A DNA stretch of 42,524 bases from Mycobacterium sp. NS-7484 (GTDB lineage Bacteria; Actinomycetota; Actinomycetes; Mycobacteriales; Mycobacteriaceae), in contig NZ_MBEJ01000023.1 in the NCBI RefSeq assembly GCF_001953975.1, forward strand, positions 1 to 42,524, given 5' to 3'. The notes below the pieces were generated by a model. It was not told where the DNA came from, searched no databases, and worked only from the letters and a program-made list of their open reading frames with translations. The position numbers and the translations under genes are program-made. The stretch's first letter is position 1, and each line of letters starts with the position of its first letter. This document shows positions 26,566 to 35,038 of this stretch, piece after piece.

Positions 26566-26631
26566 TCCGTGCCGCGGACCGGTGACAATTCGTGACCCCG
26601 CTGAGACCTGCGGCGTGTTAACTACTGCCTT

Positions 26632-26859
26632 GTGTCGTGGTTGCTGGTGGCGCTCATCCCGGGCTTGCTCATGCTGGCGGCGTTCGGGCTAGACCGACTC
26701 GAATCAGGATTGGCGCGCGAACCATCGCCCGAGATCGCCGTGGCTCGCCCCAAACCGCTGACCTTCGGGCTCGAGAGTGAAGGTTTGCCGACGCGGTACT
26801 ACGAGCCGGAGATCATCAATACCGGGTTTCCGGCGTCCCGACCTGTCAATCGTGTGTAG
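26632..26859 (+). CDS. Small membrane protein (Rv3675-like)
   Basis: A 75-residue protein starting at GTG with one N-terminal membrane helix ([18 protein letters not shown]) and a polar cytoplasmic or periplasmic tail ending RPVNRV. TAACTA ends eight bases upstream and may be a weak -10 box for a leaderless start. It precedes crp on the same strand by 87 bp, as Rv3675 does. No known domain; no function assigned. Confidence 0.7.
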   Translation: MSWLLVALIPGLLMLAAFGLDRLESGLAREPSPEIAVARPKPLTFGLESEGLPTRYYEPEIINTGFPASRPVNRV

Positions 26860-26888
26860 CGTGGGCTAGTCGCGAAACCGCGTACCTC

Positions 26889-26894
26889 TACACT
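26889..26894 (+). promoter_or_regulatory. -10 box for crp
   Basis: TACACT would give a leader of about 46 nt before the GTG at 26947. The start has a purine-rich AAGGGG site. No CRP operator was seen in the gap 26860-26946. Confidence 0.4.
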
Positions 26895-26946
26895 GAGCAG
26901 GCAGTATCAGTAAGAGGACAACACACCCAATAGCTTAAGGGGCAAC

Positions 26947-27621
26947 GTGGACGAGATCCTGGCGAGGGCCGGAATCTTCCAGGGAGTCGAACCGACCGCC
27001 GTTTCGGCGCTGACGAAGCAGTTGCAGCCCGTCGACTTCCCACGCGGGCATACGGTCTTCGCCGAAGGCGAGCCCGGCGACCGGCTGTACATCATCATCT
27101 CCGGCAAGGTGAAGATCGGCCGCCGTTCACCGGATGGCCGGGAAAACCTGCTGACCATCATGGGTCCGTCGGACATGTTCGGCGAGCTGTCGATCTTCGA
27201 CCCGGGGCCCCGTACCTCGAGCGCGACCACCATCACCGAGGTGCGCGCGGTGTCGATGGACCGTGACGCGCTGCGCGCATGGATCGCCGACCGGCCCGAG
27301 ATCGCCGAGCAGCTGCTGCGGGTGTTGGCCCGTCGCCTGCGTCGCACCAACAACAACCTGGCCGACCTGATCTTCACCGACGTTCCCGGCCGGGTGGCCA
27401 AGCAGCTGCTGCAGCTGGCCCAGCGGTTCGGCACCCAGGAGGGCGGGGCGCTGCGCGTGACCCACGACCTCACGCAGGAAGAGATCGCCCAGCTCGTCGG
27501 CGCGTCCCGCGAGACGGTCAACAAGGCGCTGGCCGATTTCGCCCACCGCGGCTGGATCCGACTCGAGGGCAAGAGCGTCCTGATCTCCGACAGCGAGCGT
27601 CTGGCACGCCGAGCGCGCTAG
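26947..27621 (+). CDS. crp: cAMP receptor protein (Rv3676-like)
   Basis: A 224-residue CRP/FNR regulator. The cAMP-binding beta-roll has the phosphate-binding cassette [17 protein letters not shown] (79-95) after a long C-helix. The C-terminal winged helix has [20 protein letters not shown] as the recognition HTH. It binds TGTGA-N6-TCACA sites in mycobacteria and controls genes of respiration, rpfA, whiB1 and others. The start is GTG. The stop codon lies in a 12-bp perfect palindrome CGCGCTAGCGCG. The cyclase at 2322 can supply its ligand, and a near-consensus site is at Ms1. Confidence 0.96.
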   Translation: MDEILARAGIFQGVEPTAVSALTKQLQPVDFPRGHTVFAEGEPGDRLYIIISGKVKIGRRSPDGRENLLTIMGPSDMFGELSIFDPGPRTSSATTITEVRAVSMDRDALRAWIADRPEIAEQLLRVLARRLRRTNNNLADLIFTDVPGRVAKQLLQLAQRFGTQEGGALRVTHDLTQEEIAQLVGASRETVNKALADFAHRGWIRLEGKSVLISDSERLARRAR

Positions 27622-27645
27622 CGCGAGCATCCGGCACAGAGCCCG

Positions 27646-28461
27646 CTAAGCGCGCAGGTAGTCCAGTTGGGCTTGCACGCTCTTCTCGGCGGCGTCCCAG
27701 AGTTTCTGGTCGACGTCGGTGTAGACGTGCTCGACGACCTGACGGGCCGACGCCTCTTCACCGAGTTCCCTTAGTGCCGCACGTATCTGGTCCAATCGCT
27801 CCTCGCGATGGGCCAGGTACATCGTGGCCACCTCGTGCAGGTTCGGCAGATCGGGGCCGTGCCCGGGCAGCACCGGACGGGCACCCAGCCCCTGGAGCCG
27901 GTGCAGGGATTCCAGATAGTCACGCAAGCTGCCGTCTTCGGTGTCGATGACGGTGGTGCCACGGCCCAGCACGGTGTCCGCCGTCAGGACCGCGCCCTGC
28001 CCGCTGTCGTCGTCGAGCACGAAGGACAATGAGTCGACGGTGTGGCCAGGTGTGGCCATCACCTTGATGCGCAGGCCGGCCGCGTCGATCACCTCGCCGT
28101 CGGTCAACGGCCCGCCCATTCCGCGCAGGAAGCCACTGCCCACGGAGCGCACGGTGGCGCCGGTGAGGTCGACGAGCTTGTCGATGCCGCCGGTGTGGTC
28201 CTCGTGCTTGTGACTGATCAGCACCAACGCGACGGTGCCCAACTCGGCGATGCGCGCGATGTGCGCCTCATCGTCAGGACCGGGGTCGACGATGACGATC
28301 TCGTCGCTACCGTGGCCGCGCAACACCCAGGTGTTGGTACCCTCCAGCGTCATCAGGCCAGGGTTGTCGCACAACAGTACGGAGGCCGACATCTTGTCTG
28401 TCTCGACGACCGGCCTCACCTGCCCGTAGGCAGGGTGCTGAAGATGCGACGCGGCTGTCAC
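27646..28461 (-). CDS. Metallo-beta-lactamase-fold hydrolase (Rv3677c-like, LACTB2-type)
   Basis: A 271-residue MBL-fold enzyme with the zinc motif HKHEDH at about 104-109, further ligands in MATPGHTVDS and LPGHGPDLP, and a C-terminal winged helix. The order fits the LACTB2/glyoxalase II-like subgroup, some of which cleave RNA; activity is not known here. The start is a GTG that overlaps the TGA of the RidA-family gene (GTGA), so they are coupled. It converges with crp. Confidence 0.88.
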   Translation of the reverse strand: MTAASHLQHPAYGQVRPVVETDKMSASVLLCDNPGLMTLEGTNTWVLRGHGSDEIVIVDPGPDDEAHIARIAELGTVALVLISHKHEDHTGGIDKLVDLTGATVRSVGSGFLRGMGGPLTDGEVIDAAGLRIKVMATPGHTVDSLSFVLDDDSGQGAVLTADTVLGRGTTVIDTEDGSLRDYLESLHRLQGLGARPVLPGHGPDLPNLHEVATMYLAHREERLDQIRAALRELGEEASARQVVEHVYTDVDQKLWDAAEKSVQAQLDYLRA

Positions 28462-28913
28462 GCTGTTTCGACGATGATCTCGACCTCGACCGGCGCGTTG
28501 CGCGGCAACTCCGACACGCCCACGGCGGAACGGGCGTGGGCGCCCGCCTCGCCGAAGATCTCCCCGAAGAGCTCGGAGGCTCCGTTGACCACACCGGGCT
28601 GACCGTGGAAGCCCGCGGCCGAGGCGACGAAACCGACCACCTTGACGACCTTGACGACGGAGTCGATGCCGACGAGCGCGTGCACCGCGGCCAGGGCGTT
28701 GAGCCCGCAGATTCGGGCCAGCTCCTTGGCGTGCTCGGGGCTGACCTCGTCGCCGACCTTGCCGGTGGCCAAGAGCTCACCCGCCTGGATCGGCAGTTGA
28801 CCGGCGGTGTAGACGAGATTGCCGGTGCGCACCGCGGGCACGTAGGCGGCCAGCGGGGCGACGACGTCGGGCAGTTCGATGCCGAGTTCGGCCAACCGCT
28901 GCGAGTTCGTCAC
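28458..28913 (-). CDS. RidA/YjgF-family protein (Rv3678c-like)
   Basis: A 151-residue RidA-superfamily protein: VPAVRTGNLVYTAGQLPI near the N-terminus, then HAKELARICGLNALAAVHAL, and the C-terminal ARSAVGVSELPRNAPVEVEI that carries the signature Arg-Ser-Ala-Val-Gly. RidA proteins hydrolyse reactive imines/enamines, but this clade differs from canonical RidA in the C-terminal block, so deaminase activity is only inferred. The GTG at 28913 overlaps the TGA of the small gene upstream. Confidence 0.87.
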   Translation of the reverse strand: MTNSQRLAELGIELPDVVAPLAAYVPAVRTGNLVYTAGQLPIQAGELLATGKVGDEVSPEHAKELARICGLNALAAVHALVGIDSVVKVVKVVGFVASAAGFHGQPGVVNGASELFGEIFGEAGAHARSAVGVSELPRNAPVEVEIIVETA

Positions 28914-29071
28914 TTCGGCCGCTTGAGGTAGGCGACGTGCTGCTCGCCCGTCGGGCCGGGAAGCACGGAGACCAGCTCCCAGCCGTCCTGCCCCCACTGG
29001 TCGAGAATCTGTTTGGTGGCGTGCGTCAACAACGGCACCGTGGCGTATTCCCACCGGGTTGGTTCGCTCAT
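28910..29071 (-). CDS. DUF4177 small protein
   Basis: A 53-residue protein: RWEYATVPLLTHATKQIL, then DQWGQDGWELVSVLPGP and a C-terminal AYLKRPK. The W-E-x-x-x-V-P ... G-x-D-G-W-E-L-V pattern defines the DUF4177 family. It is short but coding: its ATG follows a -10 box TAAGCT by eight bases, and its stop overlaps the RidA-family gene. It opens the three-gene DUF4177-RidA-MBL operon divergent from bagA. Function unknown. Confidence 0.85.
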   Translation of the reverse strand: MSEPTRWEYATVPLLTHATKQILDQWGQDGWELVSVLPGPTGEQHVAYLKRPK

Positions 29072-29078
29072 GCGGCTG

Positions 29079-29113
29079 AGCTTATCGGTCGGACAGCCGG
29101 GCTTGGTTAGCAT
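29079..29113. promoter_or_regulatory. Divergent leaderless promoters of DUF4177 and bagA
   Basis: TAAGCT on the minus strand (29084-29079) ends eight bases before the ATG at 29071. TAGCAT on the plus strand (29108-29113) ends seven bases before a GTG at 29120. Both genes appear to be transcribed from their start codon. Confidence 0.55.
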
Positions 29114-29116
29114 GCA

Positions 29117-30148
29117 GTGGTGGCAACCACTGAGAGCGGCGCCAAACACGTCGGCTGGCCGTCGCGGCTGACCAAGGCCCGACTGCACTTCGTTTCCGGC
29201 AAGGGCGGCACCGGCAAGTCCACGGTGGCTGCGGCGTTGGCCCTGGCGCTGGCCGCCGGCGGACGCAAGGTGCTTCTGGTCGAGGTCGAGGAACGGCAAG
29301 GCATCGCGCAGTTGTTCGACGTGCCGCCGCTGCCGTACGAGGAAGTCAAGGTCGCCACCGCCGACGGCGGCGGACAGGTCAACGCCCTCGCCATCGACAT
29401 CGAGGCGGCGTTCCTGGAATACCTCGACATGTTCTACAACCTCGGGCTGGCCGGCCGGGCGATGCGCCGGATCGGCGCCATCGAGTTCGCCACCACCATC
29501 GCGCCGGGCCTGCGGGACGTGTTGCTCACCGGCAAGATCAAAGAGATCGTGGTACGCACCCAGAACGACGCCAAGGCCAAGCGCGGCGTGTACGACGCAA
29601 TCGTGGTGGATTCTCCTCCCACCGGCCGCATTCCGCGGTTCCTGGACGTCACCAAGGCGGTCTCGGACCTGGCCAAGGGCGGTCCCGTGCACTCGCAGGC
29701 CGAGGGCGTGGTCAAGATCCTGCATTCCGAGCAGACCGCCATCCATCTGGTCACCTTGCTGGAGGCATTACCGGTCCAGGAAACCCTGGAGGCGATCGAG
29801 GAACTCACCGAGTTGGGGCTGCCGATCGGCAGCGTCATCGTCAACCGCAACATTCCGGCGCACCTTCCGGCCGAGTCGCTGACCAAGGCCGCCGAGGGCG
29901 ACATCGATGCCGACACGGTTCGCGCCGGATTGGACAAAGCCGGAATCACGTTGTCCGACAACGACTTCGCCGGCCTGCTGACGGAGTCCATCCAGCACGC
30001 GACCAGGATCGCCGCGCGTGCCGAAAGCGCCGAACTGCTCGACGCCATCGACATTCCCCGTCTCGAACTGCCCGCCCTGGCCGACGGCGTCGACCTCGGC
30101 AGCCTCTACGAGCTCGCCGAAGCACTGGAACAGCAGGGGGTCCGATAA
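29117..30148 (+). CDS. bagA: Get3/ArsA-like ATPase BagA
   Basis: A 343-residue P-loop ATPase of the ArsA/Get3 family with [19 protein letters not shown] (deviant Walker A), switch region VEVEERQG and [13 protein letters not shown] (Walker B/A'). It lacks the arsenite cysteines. M. tuberculosis Rv3679/Rv3680 (BagA/BagB) were characterised as a heteromer homologous to Get3. Two GTG codons are in tandem at 29117 and 29120; the second sits at the predicted transcription start and may be the one used. It is followed by bagB after two bases. Confidence 0.92.
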   Translation: MVATTESGAKHVGWPSRLTKARLHFVSGKGGTGKSTVAAALALALAAGGRKVLLVEVEERQGIAQLFDVPPLPYEEVKVATADGGGQVNALAIDIEAAFLEYLDMFYNLGLAGRAMRRIGAIEFATTIAPGLRDVLLTGKIKEIVVRTQNDAKAKRGVYDAIVVDSPPTGRIPRFLDVTKAVSDLAKGGPVHSQAEGVVKILHSEQTAIHLVTLLEALPVQETLEAIEELTELGLPIGSVIVNRNIPAHLPAESLTKAAEGDIDADTVRAGLDKAGITLSDNDFAGLLTESIQHATRIAARAESAELLDAIDIPRLELPALADGVDLGSLYELAEALEQQGVR

Positions 30149-30150
30149 CC

Positions 30151-31281
30151 ATGAGTGCCCACCCACCGGCATTGGACATGCACACGATCCTGTCCGACAC
30201 CGCCAACCGCGTCGTAGTCTGTTGCGGCGCAGGCGGAGTCGGCAAAACCACGACAGCCGCCGCGATGGCGCTGCGGGCCGCCGAATACGGGCGCACCGTC
30301 GTGGTGCTCACGATCGACCCGGCCCGTCGGCTGGCCCAGGCGTTGGGCATCAAGGATCTCGGCAACACCCCGCAGCGCGTGCCGCTGGCTCCGGAGGTCA
30401 CCGGGGAACTGCACGCGATGATGCTCGACATGCGCCGCACGTTCGACGAGATGGTGGTGCAGTATTCGGATCCCGGCCGGGCCGACGCCATTCTGGAGAA
30501 CCAGTTCTACCAAACCGTGGCGACCTCGCTGGCCGGCACGCAGGAGTACATGGCGATGGAGAAGCTCGGTCAGCTGCTGGCCGAGGACAAGTGGGATCTC
30601 GTGGTCGTGGACACCCCGCCGTCGCGCAACGCCCTGGACTTCCTCGATGCACCAAAACGGTTGGGCAGCTTCATGGACAGCCGGTTGTGGCGGCTGCTGC
30701 TGGCCCCGGGGCGCGGCATCGGCAAGCTCGTCACCGGAGCCGTCGGGCTGGCCATGAAAGCGTTGTCCACCGTGCTGGGGTCGCAGATGCTTTCCGACGC
30801 AGCAGGTTTCGTGCAAGCACTGGACGCCACGTTCGACGGTTTCCGGCAGAAGGCCGACAAGACCTACGAACTGCTCAAGCGTCGCGGCACCCAGTTCGTG
30901 GTGGTGTCGGCGGCCGAACCCGACGCGTTGCGTGAGGCGTCGTTCTTCGTCGACCGGCTGTCGAGCGAGCAGATGCCGCTGGCCGGGCTGATCCTCAACC
31001 GCACTCATCCCACGCTGTGCGATCTGCACGCGGACAAGGCCGAGGAGGCTGCCGACGTGCTGGCGGCCGACGACCCGGAATCGCTGACGGCCGCAGTGCT
31101 GCGCATTCACGCCGATCGGGCCCACACCGCCAAGCGCGAGGTCCGGCTGCTGTCGCGGTTCACCGGCGCCAACCCGCACGTGGCGATCGTCGGGGTTCCG
31201 TCACTGCCGTTCGATGTGTCCGACCTGGATGCGCTGCGGGCGATCGCCGATCAGATCACCGGGGTCGGCGCGTCCGCCTAG
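30151..31281 (+). CDS. bagB: Get3/ArsA-like ATPase BagB
   Basis: A 376-residue partner ATPase: [20 protein letters not shown] (P-loop), [12 protein letters not shown] (switch), [15 protein letters not shown]. Two ArsA-like paralogues in tandem replace the two halves of eukaryotic-type fused pumps. The loop [20 protein letters not shown] is a hydrophobic region that in Get3 binds client helices. Its TAG and the TAG of the convergent hydrolase gene share a CTAG. In M. tuberculosis whiB4 follows here; in this genome four other genes intervene. Confidence 0.93.
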   Translation: MSAHPPALDMHTILSDTANRVVVCCGAGGVGKTTTAAAMALRAAEYGRTVVVLTIDPARRLAQALGIKDLGNTPQRVPLAPEVTGELHAMMLDMRRTFDEMVVQYSDPGRADAILENQFYQTVATSLAGTQEYMAMEKLGQLLAEDKWDLVVVDTPPSRNALDFLDAPKRLGSFMDSRLWRLLLAPGRGIGKLVTGAVGLAMKALSTVLGSQMLSDAAGFVQALDATFDGFRQKADKTYELLKRRGTQFVVVSAAEPDALREASFFVDRLSSEQMPLAGLILNRTHPTLCDLHADKAEEAADVLAADDPESLTAAVLRIHADRAHTAKREVRLLSRFTGANPHVAIVGVPSLPFDVSDLDALRAIADQITGVGASA

Positions 31282-32108
31282 CAACCGTTCTGCAGATACC
31301 GGCGGATGTCGATGCCCACCCGCTGCATGGCGGCCAGGACCGGGTCCCGATGGTCTTCACCGAGGGCCCAGTTGGCCAGCACGGCATAGCCGACTCGGCG
31401 GCCACTGGCCCGGCACTTGACGCTGCCGATATCGATCCTGGCATCGGAGATCGTCCCGGTCTTGTTCCACAGCTCGAAACCGTGATCAAACTCGGTGTGC
31501 GCCAGCGGATCGAGGCCGAAAGCCGGTGCCACCATCGACAGATCGGTGTTCACGCCGAGCCATTGACGTACCCGGTCGGACACCGCGGTGCTGTGGATGG
31601 TGCCGGCATCGAGGCGGGCGACGAAATCGCACAGCTCGGCGGCGCTTCCCACCGAGAGTGTGAGCGGGTCGTCGTGCGGCCGGTTCAGCCGCACCCGGTC
31701 GCGTAGGCCGCTTTCGGTGAAGCCCAGGTCCCGGGTCGCGCGTTGGACGTGTTCGAGCCCGAGCCGGCGTAGCAGCATGTTGGTGGCCATGTTGTCGCTG
31801 ACCGCCCCGATCAGCAGACACAGGTCGTCGACCCGTTGGTCCCGGCGGCTCATCAGGTAGAGCACGCCCGAATCCGCCACCACGTCTTCAGTTGTGGCGC
31901 AGATGATTTCACCCGGGTCCAGCGTGGCGTCCTCGATCCGGCGCGCCACCTCCGCAAGCAGAAAAACCTTGCCTACGCTGGCGGTCTTGAGCACGCGGTG
32001 AGGATCGTGCTCCCACAACGTCTTCCCCGTGGCCAGGTCCACGACACGGACCGACCACCTCGCCGACCCGGGCAGCCGGCGCGAGTCCTGAGAGAAGACG
32101 CCGCTCAT
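31278..32108 (-). CDS. Cytoplasmic beta-lactamase-fold serine hydrolase
   Basis: A 276-residue class A-like protein: nucleophile motif S44-V-G-K47 (TASVGKVF), second motif S104-D-N106 (AVSDNMATN), third motif K216-T-G218 (WNKTGT). Two features argue against an ordinary beta-lactamase. There is no signal peptide or lipobox. The omega-loop reads [10 protein letters not shown], so the general-base glutamate of ExxLN seems to be absent and the loop is shorter. It may be an esterase, amidase or peptidase acting on an imported compound. Its ATG overlaps the stop of the permease gene, so it shares an operon with the permease and decarboxylase. Confidence 0.8.
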   Translation of the reverse strand: MSGVFSQDSRRLPGSARWSVRVVDLATGKTLWEHDPHRVLKTASVGKVFLLAEVARRIEDATLDPGEIICATTEDVVADSGVLYLMSRRDQRVDDLCLLIGAVSDNMATNMLLRRLGLEHVQRATRDLGFTESGLRDRVRLNRPHDDPLTLSVGSAAELCDFVARLDAGTIHSTAVSDRVRQWLGVNTDLSMVAPAFGLDPLAHTEFDHGFELWNKTGTISDARIDIGSVKCRASGRRVGYAVLANWALGEDHRDPVLAAMQRVGIDIRRYLQNGC

Positions 32109-33535
32109 GCCAGTTCGTCGAGTTTCGCCACGTCAGCGGTGTCGGCGTCAACAGGCACCCGCCCATACCGCTTGCGCAGGACGTAGGCGAGCACCACCAC
32201 GACGAGGCTCAGCACGCTCGCCAGCAGCTGGATGCGCTGATCGACGTCGAAGAGCATGGCCAGCAGAACGAGGACGAAGCACGCGATCACCACGATCGTC
32301 AGGTAGGGAAAGAACCACATCTTCAACGTCAGCTTGGATGGGTCCTCACGTTCGATCGCCCTGCGCACCCGCAGTTCCGAGGCGCCGATCATCACATACA
32401 TGAAGATCGCGACCACGCCGCAGGAATTCACCAGGAACAGGAACAGGGAATCGGGGGCGAAGTAGGCGAGCACCACCGACACCCATCCCACCACCGTGCT
32501 GGCCAGGATGGCGCGCGTCGGTACGCCCCGAGTGTTGGTCCGTACCAACCACTGTGGTGCGTCACCATGTGATGCGAGGACCCGCAGCATCCGTGAGGAC
32601 GTGTAGATCGACGAGTTGAGCACCGAGAGCACCGCGGTGAGGATGACGAAGTTCATGATCAGCCCGGCACCGGGGATGTGCAGTTTGTCCAGCGCGGCCA
32701 CGTAGGGGCTGGACAGCACCGATGCGTCGTTCCACGGCAGCAGGCACACGACCAGGAAGATGGAGCCGACGTAGAACAGGATGATCCGCCAGATGACCCC
32801 GGTGGTGGCACGGGCCACCGACTTCGCCGGCTCGGCGCTCTCCGCGGCGGCGATCGTGACGATCTCGGCGCCACCGAAGGCGAAGATCACCACCACCACA
32901 GCGCCCAGAATGGCCCCAATTCCGTTGGGGGCGAAGCCACCGTGGGCCACCAGGTTACTCAGGCCGCCGGTGTCGCCCGGCCACAGTCCCAGGATCCAGA
33001 GCAGGCCCAGGACGATGAAGGACACGATGGCCGCGACCTTGATGCCGGAGAACCAGAACTCGAATTCGCCGAACCACCGCACCGAGATCAGGTTGGTGGC
33101 GGTCATCACGGCCATCAACAGCATCGCCATGAGCCACAGCGGCAGGCCAACCCAGACCGACAGGATCTTCGCTCCCGCAACGGCTTCCACCGCGATGATG
33201 ATCACGTAGTAGTACCAGTACAACCAGCCGAGGGTGAAGCCCGCCCACGGCCCGATTCCCATCCGGGCGTAGTCGGCGAACGCGCCCGTCCTGGGCTTCG
33301 CGACCACCATCTCGCCGAGCATGCGCAAGGTACACAGCACCAGTGCACCGGCCAGGATGTAGGACAGGATCGCGGCCGGTCCGGCCGTCTTGATGACTGC
33401 ACCACTACCGACGAACAGCCCGGCCCCGATGGCCCCGCCGATCGCGATCATGGTCATGTGCCGGGTCTTCAGGGACCTGGCCAGGCCGGAGCGGGGTTCG
33501 TCGGGTGAGGACAGATGGGATCTCGATTCGAGCAT
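32105..33535 (-). CDS. Amino-acid permease (APC/AAT family)
   Basis: A 476-residue integral membrane protein with about 12 helices. The N-terminal HMTMIAIGGAIGAGLFVGSG is the AAT-family signature in helix 1; FGGAEIVTIAAAESAEP and LNSSIYTSSRMLRVLA are conserved further on, as in GABA, lysine or proline permeases. It imports an amino acid or amine by proton symport. The substrate is probably that of the decarboxylase 12 bp upstream in the operon. The stop overlaps the ATG of the serine hydrolase gene. Confidence 0.9.
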   Translation of the reverse strand: MLESRSHLSSPDEPRSGLARSLKTRHMTMIAIGGAIGAGLFVGSGAVIKTAGPAAILSYILAGALVLCTLRMLGEMVVAKPRTGAFADYARMGIGPWAGFTLGWLYWYYYVIIIAVEAVAGAKILSVWVGLPLWLMAMLLMAVMTATNLISVRWFGEFEFWFSGIKVAAIVSFIVLGLLWILGLWPGDTGGLSNLVAHGGFAPNGIGAILGAVVVVIFAFGGAEIVTIAAAESAEPAKSVARATTGVIWRIILFYVGSIFLVVCLLPWNDASVLSSPYVAALDKLHIPGAGLIMNFVILTAVLSVLNSSIYTSSRMLRVLASHGDAPQWLVRTNTRGVPTRAILASTVVGWVSVVLAYFAPDSLFLFLVNSCGVVAIFMYVMIGASELRVRRAIEREDPSKLTLKMWFFPYLTIVVIACFVLVLLAMLFDVDQRIQLLASVLSLVVVVLAYVLRKRYGRVPVDADTADVAKLDELA

Positions 33536-33547
33536 GGGCCGTCACAA

Positions 33548-34915
33548 TCAGTCGGAGGTCGGGGCGGGCAGTTGGACGAAAGACGGTTCGCCGGCCTCGG
33601 TGACGATCTCCTCGATCGTCTGGGCGCGACGGGCCAGGGACCAGCATCGGTCACCGTCGGGAACGGACTCCACCGCATACACCGCAGGCCGCGGCAGCGC
33701 GTTGTACGCGAAGTGGGTGGAGAAGTAGTAGCCGCCGGTGTCGGGGATCGCAACCAGGTCACCCGGGTGGATGGTGGGCAGTTCCCGTCCGACGGCCAGC
33801 ATGTCGCCGGTGAAGCAGGCCGGCCCGGCCACATCCTGTATCTGTGGCTGCTCGTCGCGACGGCTTCCCCGCGCGTCGTACACGTCGACCCGCAACGGCC
33901 ACGCCGCCGGCGCGAAGACCGTGCGGGTGGCGACCTGCACACCGGCATGGGTGACGGCGATCGGCCGGCCGCCGGTGACCTTTGTGTATTCGACCCGGGC
34001 CACCAGGGTGCCCGCCTTGGCGGTCAGGGCGCGGCCGAATTCGGTCACCAGGGTGTAGGTCCCGTCGAACAACGACGGCGCCGCAGCCTCCAGCACGGCG
34101 CGATGGTCGGCGAAAGTCGGTGTGATGTCGTCGGATTCGAAGTTGACTGGCAACCCGCCGCCGATGTCGATGCGCTGGATCTGCCGGCCTCCGACCTGCT
34201 CGGTGATGTCGTCGGCCAGTTCTGCGATCAGTCGTACCCCCTCGGCCGCATGCTCGAGGCTGAGCCCTTGCGAGCCGCTGTGCACGTGTAACTGGGTCAG
34301 CCAGGGTCGCGCGGCGAATGCTGCGACGATCCGCGCGCGGGAATCGGCCAGCCCGATCCCGAACTTCGACGTGCTGGTGGCGGTGCTCATGGCGTCGATC
34401 ACGCCCGCCCCGGTCTGCGGGTTGAGCCGCATACCGATCACTGACCGGTGGCTGCCCACCCGGGCGACGGCCTGGTCGACCCGGGCCAGTTCGTCGAAGT
34501 TGTCGACGTTGAAAGAGACGCCCAGGTCGAGCGCCCTGGCGATCTCCGTCTCCGTTTTCGCCGGCGAATCGAACACGATGCGCTCCGGCGGGAAGCCGGC
34601 CACCAACGCCAGTTCCAGCTCGCCGGGGCTGGCTACCTCGCACCCGAACCCGGCCTGGGCGAAGCGCGCGAGCACCGGACGCAGGGTGATGGCCTTGGCT
34701 GCGATGGTGTGAAGTGCCGGCAGGTGCGTGGGATAGGCCTGGGTCAGCGAGGACATCAGCTCGTCGAGGGTGTCCAGATCGAGAACCCCGCACAGCGGGT
34801 GCGTGTCGTCGATGAATCCCTGCCGGACCACGTCGGCGACAATCTGCTCGCGGCGCCGCAGCAGCGTGTCCGGGCTAGGCAGGAGTTGTCCGATACGCGG
34901 TGGTGCATCAATCAC
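33548..34915 (-). CDS. Fold-III PLP-dependent decarboxylase (DapDC/ODC type)
   Basis: A 455-residue alanine-racemase-fold decarboxylase. The PLP lysine is in LHTIAAKAITL (an unusual variant of YAVKAN), HVHSGSQG and IDIGGGLPVNF bind phosphate, EFGRAL corresponds to EPGR, CFTGDML carries the C-x-x-D pair from the second subunit, and YYFSTHFAYNALPRP the final tyrosine. It resembles diaminopimelate, ornithine or lysine decarboxylases, but motif changes suggest another substrate. GTG start, predicted leaderless after TAGGGT. First gene of the operon, beside a PucR-type regulator. Confidence 0.85.
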   Translation of the reverse strand: MIDAPPRIGQLLPSPDTLLRRREQIVADVVRQGFIDDTHPLCGVLDLDTLDELMSSLTQAYPTHLPALHTIAAKAITLRPVLARFAQAGFGCEVASPGELELALVAGFPPERIVFDSPAKTETEIARALDLGVSFNVDNFDELARVDQAVARVGSHRSVIGMRLNPQTGAGVIDAMSTATSTSKFGIGLADSRARIVAAFAARPWLTQLHVHSGSQGLSLEHAAEGVRLIAELADDITEQVGGRQIQRIDIGGGLPVNFESDDITPTFADHRAVLEAAAPSLFDGTYTLVTEFGRALTAKAGTLVARVEYTKVTGGRPIAVTHAGVQVATRTVFAPAAWPLRVDVYDARGSRRDEQPQIQDVAGPACFTGDMLAVGRELPTIHPGDLVAIPDTGGYYFSTHFAYNALPRPAVYAVESVPDGDRCWSLARRAQTIEEIVTEAGEPSFVQLPAPTSD

Positions 34916-35038
34916 AGATCAACCCTATGGACCCGGACGGATGTGCAGAGAGCCATACGGGGTGAGGAATTGTGCACGAGTTTTTGTGCAATATGGAGGG
35001 ACGCCCGGTCGAGTCGGCCTCAGGATCTCCGAAGTGCA
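34916..35038. promoter_or_regulatory. Operon promoter with three TGTGCA elements
   Basis: On the minus strand TAGGGT (34927-34922) ends seven bases before the GTG at 34915. Reading upstream of it (plus coordinates), TGTGCA occurs at 34942-34947, 34971-34976 and 34985-34990; the last two are within TTGTGCA direct repeats 14 bp apart. They are candidate operators for the adjacent PucR-type regulator, whose gene ends at 35039. Confidence 0.5.

Noticed and set aside
27616..27627. 12-bp palindrome at the crp stop as a regulator site
   Set aside because: CGCGCTAGCGCG can arise from the Arg-Ala-Arg-stop codons and is not repeated nearby.
28910..29746. 278-codon frame ending in the DUF4177 protein
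   Set aside because: Only the last 53 codons match a family; the rest is antisense to bagA.
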